NCBI RefSeq assembly: GCF_014805625.2
Contig: NW_023998422.1
Coordinates: 10,293,264 to 10,357,263, forward strand
DNA: 64,000 nucleotides
Direction: 5' to 3'
From: Glossina fuscipes
Taxonomy: Eukaryota; Arthropoda; Insecta; Diptera; Glossinidae
A model generated the notes under the pieces. That model did no database searches. It was not told the DNA's origin and saw only the letters and a list, made by a program, of their open reading frames with translations. The position numbers were made by a program, and so were the translations under genes. Shown piece after piece: positions 13,721 through 27,655 of this stretch (position 1 is the stretch's first letter; every line of letters starts with the position of its first letter).

Positions 13721-14227
13721 GATAATGTTTTTACATCTTGTTGAGGTTAATTTGTTGAAATAAAAAATAGATCTGCGGAAAATTTTTGACTGATAAGGAA
13801 GCAAACCGACAGCGATTGCCTTTTATTACAAGTTGCAAATGTTTTTCCTAGTAACGCGTCCTATAGAAAATGAACACTTGAGTTTCCTGGAAGACCAATT
13901 AAATCTAAAGTTAATTTTACTCATAACCCCCAAGGAAGGGATAATACCACTGTATCAGTAAAAAAAAGAGACTTTTTCACAACTTTGTTCGCATAGAGGA
14001 AATGTAACAGAAGAATAACATCCTACGAGGTTATTAAGTACGTATTCATGTTTAAAAAAAGAAAAAATGTATTTTAGGAAATATTTCAAAATGAGAAGCG
14101 GGCGGAGTCATTCCTCTGAGACCGCGACTCCGCGGACTACGCCTATTTTAGTGCAAATTTGTATTAAGAAAAAAAAAGAAGAACGTAATCTATCTACCTA
14201 TAACGAGAGAAGCACGTAGAATATTAA

Positions 14228-14620
14228 GTTGTTATGTCCTATACCGCTTGTGGTACGAAGGTAGATGAAGTTCGCAACATTCAGAAGGACTTGAGGTAGC
14301 GCACCGTTTCTTACAACGATCTAAGTTCACCTGTGCGTGAGACGGATAGTTTGATGACAGTATTTGTTGTCTACCTCTCCGCCTCTCATCTGTCCATCCG
14401 TCCATCCAGCTTCCCTATGTTCAACCTACAAGGCACAATTTTTTGAGATATTTTGATGAAATTTAGTATACCGGCCTGTTTTGGGGCCAAGAACGAATCC
14501 TTCAGATCGGACCGCTTTTTCAAACACTTCTAATATAAGTTTTTATATTGAATAGCTATTGTATGAATAACTGTAGGGTGGTGTATAGTATTTAATGGCG
14601 ATACGTGGCCATCTGTAGTG
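14228..14620 (-). repeat. Family A interspersed repeat
   Basis: Starts CCTATACCGCTTGTGGTACG, has a GTCCATCCGTCCATCC tract and GTTCAACCTACAAGGC, and ends near GGGTGGTGTATAGTATTTAA. Confidence 0.7.
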
Positions 14621-17440
14621 TTTTTACCTATATGTTATAGTACCAGTTACCAACAATCCATAACCGTCGTTTGAAAAGAAAAGACTTTAGAGCTATTTTC
14701 CGTATCAAATATGCTAATCTATCGTTATTGATAATAATGATTTAAGCGATAACCGATAAAATGAAAAAAAAATTATAAAAGCAAAAAAAGAAAAATATGT
14801 TACAAATTGTAAATCCTGATGACACATACGGTATCCATATATATTAGCCGCTTGTAACAGCGTAGATTATTTATGTGCACTATATAAGTACATGTATACA
14901 TATATATATATACATGGTTTTAACACCTGTTGAGCGTCATATATATTATCGCACTTGCGCACGATCTAAGCCATGCATGTCTGTCTACACCCATACTTTT
15001 ATACACTTGTTAGCGTTAACACTGACAAGCCTGTTTAGGATAACGTAGAAAAATGCTCATTGGAGGGATCCTTAAAAAGACGATTTCACTATAAACGACA
15101 GGAAGAAAAGTCTTCAACTAAAAATTTTTTGACGTAGTTTAAATTGCGTTGTAAGAAATACTTAAGGGTTTCACTTTTTTTTTTATAAAAAGTTCTCCTT
15201 ACGTCCTCCGCTTCCTAAAAATTTCATTAAAATCTGGATTGCTTATCCACCTTTTTAAGATAATAAAATTTCAAACTATGCATTTCACATATGCACGACT
15301 TCTAGAGATTTACGAGAAACCCGTTTGTTTTTCTCTTTTTGAATGGGAGGAAAGGGAGCAAGAAAATAATATTCGCTGAGTTTATTAAACGTATCCATAA
15401 GCATTAAAAAAAAATCATTTTTGTAAAATATTGAATAATGGCAACAATGAAGCCATTTTCGCGAGACATGGTTAACTGAAAGAAGTCTACGGTACAAATT
15501 TGAATTAGAAAAGAAAAAGAGTCGTTTAACCTACGTCTCTTTACATGTGAGTGAAGCCCATAAGAAATTTTATAAATACAGATTCTTCTGCGATTGGCGA
15601 GTAGTTGAAAAAAATTCAGTTTTCGATCCAAAAAAGGTATCGTTTTGCTAATAAAAGCGTTTCAAGCTATTTTAGCGAAAAATTTCTATGTATTTCACTA
15701 GAAAACGTCTGAATGAAGAAGAAGACAACTGTTGGACTTAAGGCATTTGGTGTTTTGAAAAACTGTGTTTCGAGATAAACGCTTTACAGTTTTAGAATAT
15801 GGTATAAAGGCGTTTCTTCATTACAATTAATTTCTTATTTCTATTTTTTTTTTTTTTAAATATTCTTTCTCATTCCCTTTCCTCGACCAATTTAAAATCG
15901 AAAGCGACTGTTTTGCTTCATTTGTGAAAGACAAGGTAGAGGAAACGCCAAGAAAATGTACAATTCAGTAGCTAAATTCCTAACCAAACATAATCCTCAG
16001 CTTGCAAAATCGAAGGAAAAACATTAAATGCTTTCGAATCATTCTCAACTCTTTTCGCCCAAGTGAAGGCGCGCTTACATATTTTTATACGAAAACAGAT
16101 TTAAATGAACATAAATATATTCTAAAGATATCTACTTTTAGGGTATTAAAAATGTTAGAAATCAGCAACTAGACTGTAGCTTCACACAGGTGTTTCAAGT
16201 ATGCAGGTGGTTTCTTCTAGAAAAAGCACAAAATGCCGGGGAAAAAAGTTTTTGCGAATGCCACAAATTTTTCCGCCCATTCAAAGCATCCATTAAGCAA
16301 AAAAGATAAATAAAAATTTCTATTTGAAATATTTACAGTGGTATTACCCTTTAAGGACATTTGGCGTATTTTCTAGGTATCGCGTGAAATCTGCCATCTT
16401 GGGATATCTTGAAACTTTTATCTAATTGGTCATCGTTATAAAATTTACTCTATGGTTGTAATTACATTTTTAATTCTTTTAAGAGCTTCTTAAAAAATCG
16501 ATTTGTCCGTTAATTTGGTTTACATTTCGATAAAAAAGATTTTTAAGATACACTAGAGAAGGCAATACCCAAATATCACGAACTCTTCTTGCTTTTAGTA
16601 AAAGAAAAAAAAAAAAAGAAGGAAAATGTCCTTAGTATTTAAAAAGGCTCTGTAAAAGTAAGTAACGAACAGAAAAGAATTTTTAGCGGCAATGCGTTGC
16701 CTATCAAACCAAATGCTATGTGATTATGTAAACAGGAATTTTATATTTTCGGATATTTTTGAAAATATTTAAACCGCTAATGATACTTTTTAACGGATGC
16801 AATAATTTGTTCAGTCACTTGGTCCGAACCTCACCGCGAATACCTATATATTCGAATATCCAATCATGATTATAGAAAAAAGGAAAAAATATTTTTGAAA
16901 AAAAGTCTTCTTAAGAACTTGCCTAACACATTTAATGTGACAAAAGCTTATAGAGAAGAGCGACTCTTTCCGTTCCACGTGTGTTGTTTTTTTTTCCTTT
17001 TTCGTTGTATTACACAACATGTGTCCTTTTAAGTTACCATATGGCTGTAGAAATTATGCCATTGTTTTCAAAATTTGATTATCTCTGTTTCTCTAAACGC
17101 AACCATAAAATGAAATGTTTTTAGACAAGAAAGGAATTGTAAGTATAGCAGTTTAACGTAGACCGCAAAATATGATAGTAATCGTTAAGAGAAACGTGAA
17201 TGGTATGGTAAGAAGAAATAAAGGTCGAAAGAAAGAAATTAAGTGCGTAAACATGACAAAATATTTTGTAATATGTAAGAAATCAATGACAGCTGGTGGC
17301 TTAGAGCGAATTTAGGTGTTAAAATGTTTTTAAGGCTTACGAAAGTCCCTTGGAGGTTTCACAAGCTGTCAATATCCTTGATGCTGAAGGGAAAATTAAA
17401 GCGATTTAGATATGATGGATAGTTGCGCTAGGTTTCAAGT

Positions 17441-17697
17441 TCTACGATTTTTAACCCTCGTCATGTTAAGCTCAAAAATCGGATAAAGCATTCTGTGCCT
17501 AAACAAGGACATAAGTGATGCCATTTTTAACTTTCTTCCACGATTTTTAACTCTCGTCATGTTAAGCTCAAAAATCGGATAAAGCATTCTGTGCCTATAC
17601 AAAGACACAAGTGATGCCATTTTTAACTTTCTTCTACGATTTTTAACTCTCGTCATGTTAGGATCAAAAATCAGATAAAGCATTCTGTATCTGTGTA
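17441..17697. repeat. 96-bp minisatellite, about 2.7 units
   Basis: CGATTTTTAA recurs at 17445, 17541 and 17637, exactly 96 bp apart each time. The unit includes CTCGTCATGTTAAGCTC and GATAAAGCATTCTGTG. The first two units are about 95% alike and the third drifts toward its end. As 96 is a multiple of 3, one minus-strand frame stays open across it (82 codons). I consider that frame a by-product. Confidence 0.85.
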
Positions 17698-19649
17698 GCC
17701 GTGTGTAACTCTCGCTTGATTTCTATAATGATTTCTAGAAACTGCTTTAAACAAACTTCAAGGCTTCGTTTATGGTTCTCACTACCGCGCCACTTTACGT
17801 AACGAAACACAAACACGGTACGATCGTTTCAAGCAAAATTCATACGCGGTCGAGTATCATAAGGCGAAAGCGCTCGATAACGAAAACCGCAACTCGAATC
17901 CAGTTTCCACTTGCGTTCAGACATATGCGAACATGCCATCGCAAGTCTCTCTAATTTGTAATTGACGATTTCAGTTTCGATTAATATTTTTGCTCTGCTT
18001 AAAAAAAAAAAAAAGATTCTACAGCATGCGGTAATATCATCGCTACTATTGCTTTTATCCCTACTTCTACTAAGCGGATGTATTAGCCAAAAATAAAGCG
18101 ACGATTAGAAGTCTTGTACTATTAAATGAAAGGAAATCTTGCCAGCAAACAAAAGGAGTTAGAAAGCAATCCTACAAAGGTCTTAGCAAAAGGTGAAATG
18201 ATACCGATAATCAGCCTAATTGCATGTAATTGTAAACTGTGCGGTTTTCGCATCATGTTTGAAGTCTTGTTTTTGAATTCAATGGATAACCATAGAGCTC
18301 GACCATGAAGTAGTTGAAGAAACATCATTTTTAAGTTTTAACCATTTCACTCACAAATTGTTCCTCAAGAAAATAGGTAGATTTGTCGCTTAACTGCACT
18401 TTGAATTCAATTATGAGAGATTCAGAGTCAGTAGATGAGTATGGCCAGATGAGAACTAAGCTTAGCTCCAATGAAATTTATCAAAATGAAACTTGAATAT
18501 GCTTTCAAAAGTAAAGAATGAAAACAAGCGTGAGCCAGGTCAAAACGAGCAGTCAAGATCTAAAATTTTTATGAGAAGAGTCGAAACTTACTCCAAATGT
18601 ATTTTCAAGGTCCATGTTTAAAAATTAGGAGCCCATACCAAGAACATAACTTCACTGTCCATCATTCACGACAAGAAAATATATCCTTAATAACCTTTTA
18701 GAGAAATATTTAAAAGAACTAACAGCTCGTACAACTTCCATGCAAGAAGTCCGTGCTCAAAAGCGCAAAGGATTTGAACACTTTTTAGAGTTTTTCATAA
18801 GCACAATAAGTGAAATAATTATTGACTATGTTCTCCGATTTAGGACGTAACACACCGCTCAACAAGTTCGTATGATCATTGGCCTCCTCTCTCCCTCTTT
18901 ACGGTGAGCATTTTTTTGAGATTCGCGAACAAACAATGACCGCTTGAAGTTAAATCGCAACTCATGCAATGTTAGTTCATGCTCTGCCGTGAAAGGGTGA
19001 TAAACTACTGGAAAACTGAAAAAACTTCTCCGTTCCCTATAAACCAGCACTCGATAGACTATTTCTACGGAGGAAATACAAACTAACTGAAACAGGACAA
19101 GTTAGGTTATAAAATACTCGGTATTCCTAGTACCCAAGAGCACAGGGCGTATATACATAACGAAGGACAGTTTTTACTAACTGGGATTGTATGTTAGATC
19201 CATACGCAAGTGTGACTGCTGAACGCTGTATAGTCCAAACTTATGCTTCTTGTGGGTTCACTCACTATTTATCTATATGGTAGTAAGTTCTGACTGCTGA
19301 ATACGGCCCTACGAGAAATATCGTTCAATATTCAATAATTTTGGTACTCCAATTGTAGCGGGACCCCTAGTGTATAGAGATAGTTTCATTCTCTGGGGGA
19401 AGCCGGTTCACGCATAAAAAATCAGTGTATCAGCGAACATACTGAGGTTGAGTTTCCCATACAAACACTTACGTTAAATCACATCTGTCTGCGTTAGACG
19501 GCTTTTGCCTATTGCTTATAATAAATAGCAACCGTAACTCGTAAACCAATGTCTGTCTACGAACTTCTTGAGCAATGTGTGAAATATACATAGAAATAAA
19601 TCTGACGTTTGATATTTAAGCATTAGAATTGAAAGTAGCACAAGCTTTA

Positions 19650-19653
<4 letters not shown>

Positions 19654-19692
<39 letters not shown>
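19654..19692. repeat. Poly(A) run of about 39 bases
   Basis: Longest homopolymer in the window. No retroelement body could be recognised upstream, so it may be an expanded tail or a simple repeat. Confidence 0.9.
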
Positions 19693-19696
<4 letters not shown>

Positions 19697-20560
19697 TAAT
19701 AAAACACATCGCTTACCGTCATTGCTTGAATAGATTAAAAAAAAAATTAAGAAAATAATAAATAAACTATGTTTTTTCACGAAAATTAATTTTGTTTTTT
19801 TTTTTTTTTTTTAATTCATTTGTATTGAAAAAGAGAAAAAAATAGTAAAAATTATTTTATAATAAATCATTACCAACAATTTCACGCTTGATAAACATAA
19901 AATGACACTTGAGCAAAATCGTTCATACACAACTTATACAGGCTTTAAGGCACATTCGGACAAGTATATCTGAACGTTTAAATTACAACTAATTGTTTTC
20001 TGAGTTGGCAAAATTGTTGTTACTTGAAGTTATTTGCATAGAAATGTGAGTTTTATGTGTGTGTACTAAGTGAAAAGAAAAAAACAAAAAAAAAAATACA
20101 TTAAATGCGCTCTACTACTATTACCTGCAGTATTTACTAAAATGATTAAGTGCGGCGCACCTACAACAACAATAACGGTGCAACTACTGCTATTTTACAC
20201 CGTAGTGTAGTTTTTAATACTTAGTAAAAACAATTCATTAAATAAATAAATATATAAATAAATAAACTACTTCGATATTCTAATGATTAAGAGCAAAAAG
20301 CGAAAAGCAACCAAAACCGTTTTCATTACATATAATAAGTAAAAATTCTAGTTAAAACAACTGGATTACAACTCTAATAAAATTTAAAAAAAAAAAAAAA
20401 AAAAATGGAAAACAATAAATTTATTTTCAATAAGTCAGCGTAATATGATTTCATTTCAATTCATTCTTCACTATATACGGGTGACAAACATACACACGTA
20501 CACATATACACAGCGTGCATAATATATTATCGATGCCTGTGCCCGGTACTAGTGCTGGGT

Positions 20561-20605
20561 AATGATGACGACGATGACGATGACGATGACGATAATGACG
20601 ATGAA
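20561..20605. repeat. (GATGAC)n microsatellite
   Basis: GATGAC and GAC repeats with one interruption (GATAATGAC). Confidence 0.9.
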
Positions 20606-22904
20606 TAGTTTTTGCAATCGTGCCACCATATGGTCGCTGATTTAGTAAAATTTTTACTAATAATATTTGTGTCTATCCATTACAGCTAATAATATTAAAC
20701 TCTTTTTAGTGAATGCACATACATACGTACAAACAAAAGCATGTATAAATGTTTACAATGTATGTGCTATATGTACGTGACACATGCACTATTGTACCTA
20801 CTGTGCGCATATATTGAAATGCAAGCACATACATACCAACAGCTTGCTCGTACTCTATTTACAAAGTCTTGCCACTAGAATTGCTTAAGCAGAAAATTAT
20901 AAACAAAATACATTTATTAAGGATGCACCTATCAATGGAAGCAGCAAAGTACAATAGTTAAATCATTTGTATTCAATGAAAGTGTCGATATGCCTGAGTA
21001 ACCCAAAGTCGTTTAATTTAAAAGTCGCTTTATATTCCTTTACTCCAAACTCAAGAACGTACTAAAATACTTAATAAAGTAAACAGAATGCTAAACTAGC
21101 AGGTCGGTCCATCCACCCTTTCCATTTTTAAGATCACCAAGAACATTCTAGTCTTCTGCTCACAATACTGAATAAGCTAAATATTCTACTCAACTAGAAG
21201 ACCGATCCATCTAGCCCTGCTTTTTTCAGATCATTCTCTTAATACAATTTATCGTCGTTTCCTAAGTAAAACTCATTAAGTGCATAGGAATTTATTTATT
21301 ATTATTATTACAATTTATTTATACAAAATAAATAAATTCTGGACCAAAGAAAAAAGTAGAATAAGCAACCCGGACTAACGACTCTTCTTTTTTTAAAAAG
21401 GTAGACTAGGTGGTTAGTCTAGTCGCCCCAATAAAGTTAAATATCTTATATAGGGGGAGCACTTAAGAAATTTGTAGTGCAGAGAAAGCGACACTTGAAG
21501 AATTTAACTTGTCAATCGGCAAAAGCCTAACATATGTACATTTTTAATTCAATTTCCACTTCGACGTGATGAAGTTTGCGAAAATAAGCCCTTATTAACA
21601 GTCAAATATTTCACTGCTTCCATTGCGTTTTCATCAATGACAAGAATTGATCTGAATAATGTCAGCAATATATTTAACACCGTCGAAATAATTGATCTAA
21701 ATGGGGTTGACAGATTTGCCAAGGAGCTTCAATATTCACTGCTCTATAAGTTGACTAAGGCTTTTTGCCAAATATTGGACTATAAATCATCATAATCTCA
21801 CTCCGCGAGTAACAGATGTCGAAAGAGTATCGCGTACAAGCTAATGTGAAAATAGAAGATCTTTTCGTCAAACGTACAAACGCTTTGCAATCCCGTGATG
21901 CTAATTCAAGTCGTCAGAAGCAGCCAACCCGGGATATGAACGGTTTTGATCAAAATATTGCTTACTCAAGCCATTCCCCTCATTCTCGCGATCATTGGAA
22001 CAGTGCATAATACTTCGATGAAAGTTAAGGAAAACGGGCACCCAAACGGTCCTTCTTAATACCTAAACCTCCTTCGTTACACATCATAAAACAATCAGAA
22101 GAAAAACGGTTTTGAGTGCGACATAATCACCTGCAATTTTTGAAACATAATAAACTCAAGTGATTTCCGATGCATTTCATAACTAGTGATAAAATACCTA
22201 CGATAGCAATATGTAGAACGAATCAAAGCGAACAGAAACACCACCGTTTTCGATAACCTTCATATAATTGCCCATGAAAATGAACCAATGCATATGATAG
22301 TGCGAGTCATTGGTGAATAATTGCTCTCAGAGGGTATAAGGGACGTCCCTCAACACGACCATAGAAATCGTCTGGTTTACAATGCCAGTAAGAAAACGTA
22401 TGCATCGAGAATGTGAACGTGGGCACATTTCGCATTTCTTGTAGGATCCTTAAGACTAAGTTCTCTTATCATTTTTAGTTTAATACTTTCTTAAAGAAAA
22501 ATTTCCACTCTCTCAAATATCATTGGGACACGATATTCGATAGACACTTGTCGGTTAATTGTAATGTAAATCACTCTGAGAGGGATGTGCAACTTTAACG
22601 ACTCATTAGAAATTAAAAAAGATTAGTTCAGAGCTTATAAAAGTCTCGATGGATCGATCGTGGCACCATCCCACTGTCATTGCACATGTGATGGATAGTG
22701 CAACATCGGTCGAGATCAACGGATTTCTGAGTGAGTGATATGTACAGGAAATGGCGAATATCTTAGAAAATCTCTTAACCGTCTAATGTACTATTTATAT
22801 AAGATGGCCTTGGCATTACCTGCCTCATGCTTTCACGACTGGCGCTATATTGCCACAGAGCCTTTTAATAAATCATGCTTCAACAAATACTACTACAAAC
22901 ACTA

Positions 22905-23185
22905 TAGTGGGGCACGGCCCGTCATTAAAAATTTAGCAATCCTACACTTGTTCATATATCGAATTTCCAAAGTAAGGCGTCGTATGGGAAGTGATTGAAA
23001 AAATAATCCGGTCCGAAGCATTCTCAATAGCATTGCTTTTTGCATTGCAAAACAAGAATCCACGGCAGACAGATGGACAGACAAGCTGTAGTAATAGATA
23101 GATCTATCTCAAGTCCTTCTGGGTGCTGCATACATCTGCAAAATCTTAACACACTCTTGTACCACAAGTGGCGTAGGGTGTAAAG
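22905..23185 (+). repeat. Family A interspersed repeat
   Basis: Contains GGACAGACAAGC and CTCAAGTCCTTCTGGGTGC, and ends ACCACAAGTGGCGTAGGGTG. Confidence 0.7.
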
Positions 23186-23189
23186 GCCT

Positions 23190-25385
23190 TTAGAATATTG
23201 TAATTCCAAAGAATTTGTGAAACCACAACAATAACCTCAACTGTAATATGTTTTGCTTTTGCCAGTGAAGTCTTTATTTGTTCGTTTCACATTTGCCTGA
23301 CTTTTTATCTCATATTTAGTATGTAATTAACTGCAGTGATCAAATTAAATGAAAAATGTTTTTTTTTTTTCAATTTCGTATGGACTATAGAAAATTTGAG
23401 TCATATATGATTTTTTTTCTTTTTATTTTGCCGATACTATGTGACCTACCATCGAAGGTATATTAAGTTTTTCTCATATTTTTATCGCCTTGTAACGACA
23501 TAAGCTAAATATGATATATTCTTGGTAATATAAAGGGAATTGACGTTTCTTTATTCATCTATCAATTTGTTTTTCCATTAAAATAATGATTACGGCTTCG
23601 ATACCGTAAGTAAAATGGGAAACATCTTGGAACGAAGACGATCTCCATTCATTTATCAATCTCTTTCTCTATCTACGACTATAATCATTGTGGCGTAAAT
23701 ATGAAATGTGGAATTCCAACTGCTTTGGTTTACTTCTATTAAGTCAAACTCGAAGACTCGATACCTCCCTTCTTAAGAAAATCCGTCATAATCTGTCTTG
23801 CTTAAGTAATAATATTTGCCTGTAGAGCGTGGTATATTCAGGCATATTGTGCAAAATGTACTAAGAGCCATGCAAAAGATATTCTTACGCTTACATAGCA
23901 TAGTATTCCTTATGGTATTGTCATGTATTTTCAATTTCCTTATATAATAATCTCTGCGTAGTGTGTTCAGGCGCATTATGTAAAATATTCTAATGCTTAC
24001 ATAGCATATTACTCCTGGTATTATCGTATATTTTTAATATGAAAAGTTTGCCTATAATTCACTGCATTTGCTTCACGTATCACATTGATTGATAATGACC
24101 ATAATGTCTAATAAAAAATTCGACTTAAGCTAAATATAAATTTTTTTTTTAATATCTTTTAGGTGATTTTGTCGCTATTTTGTTTATTTAATTAGAATTT
24201 GTTTATTTCGAAAAGTTTTCTTAGTATATGACTGTTTCTATGAATGTCGATTTCTCTCTCTCTCTCACTCTTTCTTTCGTTACGGTATATAATCGATGTT
24301 CTAGATATTAATGTTATTATTATAATTTTGTTTATTTGAACATATTTAGAAATCGATATTATTATAGAAAGAAGAAACACAAAAAAAAGCGAAAAATATT
24401 GTATAATAAAAATTTATCACCATATCCGTACTTGGTAAAATTAATCAGAGAGTGTGTGTGTGTATGTGTGTGTATATACAATTTAAAAAAAAAAGAAAAC
24501 AAACTCGTTAAATACTTACTTATTTTCCGTCATATGTTTATTAGATTTTATGATGATTCAATTGATAATTATATTAATTCATAATGTATGCTCTGAGTAA
24601 TACTTTGATTATATGCGAGCATTTAATGGAAAATGATGTACATTACAAAAGCATACATATACACACGTATATAGTTTAGCATATACTTATGGGGAGAACA
24701 CAAGGTTTCCTAAATTCCATGAAATTTTAAACAAATGTTTTTTTAGTTTTTCAAAAAAAAAAAAAAAACACAAAGAAAAAAGCAAAATAATGTAAAAATA
24801 ATAAGCAATAGATAAAAGAAGTAAATGCATTAAAATGAATTCTAAATACTCTCGTCATCTAAAAAGAATTCGAGGCGGCATAAAAAGTATATGTATTCAA
24901 GTTTCTTACGGCCGCAAATGAACGGGTTCGAAATTGCAGTCGTATTTATATATATGGTCCCTGGCCATTAGAAATAGCGAAGGACGAGAACAAAGCAAAA
25001 GTGAAAACTACAATCATATTATATTCTATTTAGCTTGAGTTGTTGATCAGCAGCTTGCGTACGACATTTCATTGCAAGGTAGATCGAAGATGCATTCATT
25101 CCGTGATAAGTCTTCCTATATGTCATATATAACTTTTTTTGTTCATATTTCTATACACTTGCTCAACTATTTGTAGATAATTGTGCAAATTAAAAGCCGA
25201 ATTTACGGGCTTCTCCTCTTTAACACGTTACTTGCAAAGCACAATATTTGCGAACACGGTTATGACACGATTTCGATGCAACACAATTTCAACAAATTTT
25301 TTTTTCAATTAATTTTTGCTTCTGTTTTGATTTTATCGTTAATAAGAAGACTATCAACAAACATTGAGAACAAAGGAATAGATTA
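23190..25385. other. No recognisable gene
   Basis: A+T-rich, with the duplicated segment at 23.8-24.0 kb, a TC run at 24253 and a GT run at 24450. Confidence 0.55.
23825..24040. repeat. Degenerate two-copy tandem duplication
   Basis: TATTCAGGCATATTGTGCAA (about 23834) recurs as GTTCAGGCGCATTATGTAAA (about 23968), and GCTTACATAGCATA (23888, 23996) follows in both. The second unit lacks roughly 30 bp. Confidence 0.6.
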
Positions 25386-25387
25386 GT

Positions 25388-26784
25388 TATTAGGTTGTTC
25401 GGAAAATAATTTCGCTCTTTTTTATGCAAAATGAAAGACGATTTTCTTATAGTAAATAAATATATTAGCGAATTGTGTATTGCCGCTTCTGGTCTAATAA
25501 CTTCTGCCATCGTTCTGGCAGTAGCATTATTCCACGTGTACAAAATTTTTATTCTTTGCTAGAAAAACCCTGATTCAGGTGACCTTTGACCTACTCATTC
25601 AAAGTAAAGATTTTTGCCGTCTAAGAAACGTTGTTAAGACGGGAATAAATAATAATAATAATCAGAAGGCGCCAGATCAGGAGAATTTGGAGGATGTGGC
25701 AGTAAGTCCCAAGCTGTAAAGCTTTTGGCGAATTCACAAATTGTGTGAGTGATTGCATTATCTTGGCGGAACAGTACAACTTTTCTATAGATTAATTTAG
25801 GCCTTTTCAAGGTTATTCAATTTGTCCGAGTGGTGACAATACACTTCAAAAATTATTCTTGTTCTATCCGGTAGCAGATCAAAGTAAAACGATTCCTTTG
25901 AATTCCCATCAAACAGATATTGTTGTTATTATTATTATTAATTTCGCCAGAGAAATAACTTCTAAGACTAAACTCTTAAAGCACTAGCATCTAAGGCTAT
26001 CGGTTTCCATTAAAAACCAGCACCTGATTCGAACCCACGACCATTGAGTTGTTAGTTGAGATTCCTCGTCTTCAGCCACTCAGGCTAACATCATCTTTTT
26101 CGAATGGACATCGGCTTTCGATGTAGTATAAACCGGTTCATCCTTTTCAAACGTGATCTCTTGCGTTTAACATTGTTGTAGGCAAACTATCTCTCGTTTC
26201 CATTTATGATGCGCTCCAAAAATTGGTCATGCTCTTGTCGTTTGAGAAGCAAATCACAGACGTCAACGCGAGGGCACAATTTTTCTTTCCGTAAGAACAT
26301 GAGGAACCGATATGTCGCACTTTAAGATTAAAAACAGACCGTTCAAATAATCATAAGAGCTCTAATTTGATAAATTTAATCTCTCACCGATCGCGCCAGT
26401 TGTTATTGGCCCGTTTGCATCGATTAATGCCTTTATTGAATCTTCATCAGCTACAACCGTCCTTTCAGAACGTGATGTGGCTTCAAGATCAAAATTGCCG
26501 GATCGAAATTTTGCAAACCAGTTTTACACTGGCGTTCCATCAATACACACACTTCTCCGAACACATTGGATAATTTTTTAAAATTAAATATGCCGAATAT
26601 GCTGCTTTTTACTTTCCATATTTGAAAAGGTGCCAACAAAAAACAACTACTGCGTAGACCGAAATGCGTTTTTTCGCAAGCAAACCTTGTTATATCAGGC
26701 GTTAAAGTAAGAAAGTTGGCTGTGAAAAAATGCAATTAAGGGTTCTTTTTGGAAAACAAACGAAATTACTTTCCGAACAATAAA
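25388..26784 (-). mobile_element. mariner-family transposon relic, nearly full length, interrupted by a SINE
   Basis: Terminal inverted repeats are visible at 25395-25414 and 26761-26780 (19 of 20 positions match, outer end TTGTTCGGAAA). On the minus strand, fragments of a mariner transposase appear in order. The N-terminal part has LQNFDPAILILKPHHVLKG, the counterpart of the family's FRSG-F-L stretch. The catalytic core has FRQDNAITH at about 25763 and HPPNSPDLAPSD at about 25662-25685, i.e. the second and third Asp of the D,D34D triad, here about 32 residues apart. Stops and frameshifts are numerous. A ~175-bp SINE sits inside at 25922-26095. The element is inactive. Confidence 0.85.
25922..26095 (-). 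mobile_element. tRNA-derived SINE, family 1 (copy nested in mariner)
   Basis: Read on the minus strand it begins GCCTGAGTGGCTGAAG (resembling a Pol III A box) and has GTGGGTTCGAATC (B box) about 55 bp further on. The body includes GATAGCCTTAGATGCTAGTG, and the 3' end is (TAA)n. A second copy in the opposite orientation lies at 44455-44634. The B box here matches the GGTTCGANTCC consensus almost perfectly. Confidence 0.8.
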
Positions 26785-27269
26785 TTTTGATGAAAATGAA
26801 TTTGTAATCATCATTATTATTTTTTGAATGTATTTTTAACTTTTATATTTCATCATAATATTGAATTTCATATTTTTTTTTTTTATAAAAACAAATATTT
26901 AAACTGGTATTATTAATATTATTAATAAGTTTTTTATTTTGTTAATTATTATTTTAACGAGAGCAAAAAGAAAATTTCGAGGTTTTTAACGATGGGTTAG
27001 ACGGACGGACAGAGACTGAATTGAGAGATTGAATTGATTCCTCGGATAAATATTGCACGTGTATTTCAAGGACTCTTTAATATAAGCCTCTATGCCTGAA
27101 AGAATATATAATAAGCTTTACATAACTCTTAATTGAGAATGTAGTGTTTTGAACAACACTGCAATTAAAATTGTCGGTGGCATAAGAAAAACACAAGTAA
27201 AAACATTATAATCAGCCACAGCTCACCATTATATATCTTCTTCCACTTTGTTTATTACAATTATTCATA

Positions 27270-27655
27270 TAACAGGCATTACATGGCAAGCGGTCGAGAA
27301 AGGGGTCCATTTTCAAAACCGTCTTGACTCAAACTATGTCGGTGTACCAAAATACATCAAAACATCTCAAAAATTGTGACCGGTAGGCTAAACACAAAAT
27401 TGCGTGGACAGGCAAACCAGTAAGCTTAGATCGATGCATGAAATGATCCCGAATCGTTCGGAAAAATGCATGGACAGACATCAGTCGAACAGACAGGCAA
27501 ATAAGCTTAGATCGATGAAAAATATGATTCTGGATCGATCGCTAAAATTTAAAAAAAACTTATCTCAAGCCCTACAGTACGTACGTACGTACAGTACGTA
27601 TATCTCACAGAAACTTAATATATACTGCAAGTGGTGTATTGCATACCTACGTTAC
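27270..27655 (+). repeat. Family A interspersed repeat with internal duplication
   Basis: The segment around AAGCTTAGATCGATG occurs twice (27422 and 27507). The right part is altered by a short GTAC-rich run (CAGTACGTACGTACGTACAG, 27572-27592). It ends GCAAGTGGTGTATTGCATAC. Confidence 0.6.

Larger units (their letters stand above)
14620..22900. other. 8.3-kb gene-free stretch
   Basis: I see no domain on either strand. It contains the 96-bp minisatellite, a long poly(A), the (GATGAC)n tract and otherwise unique A+T-rich DNA. It may be an intron or intergenic. Confidence 0.55.
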
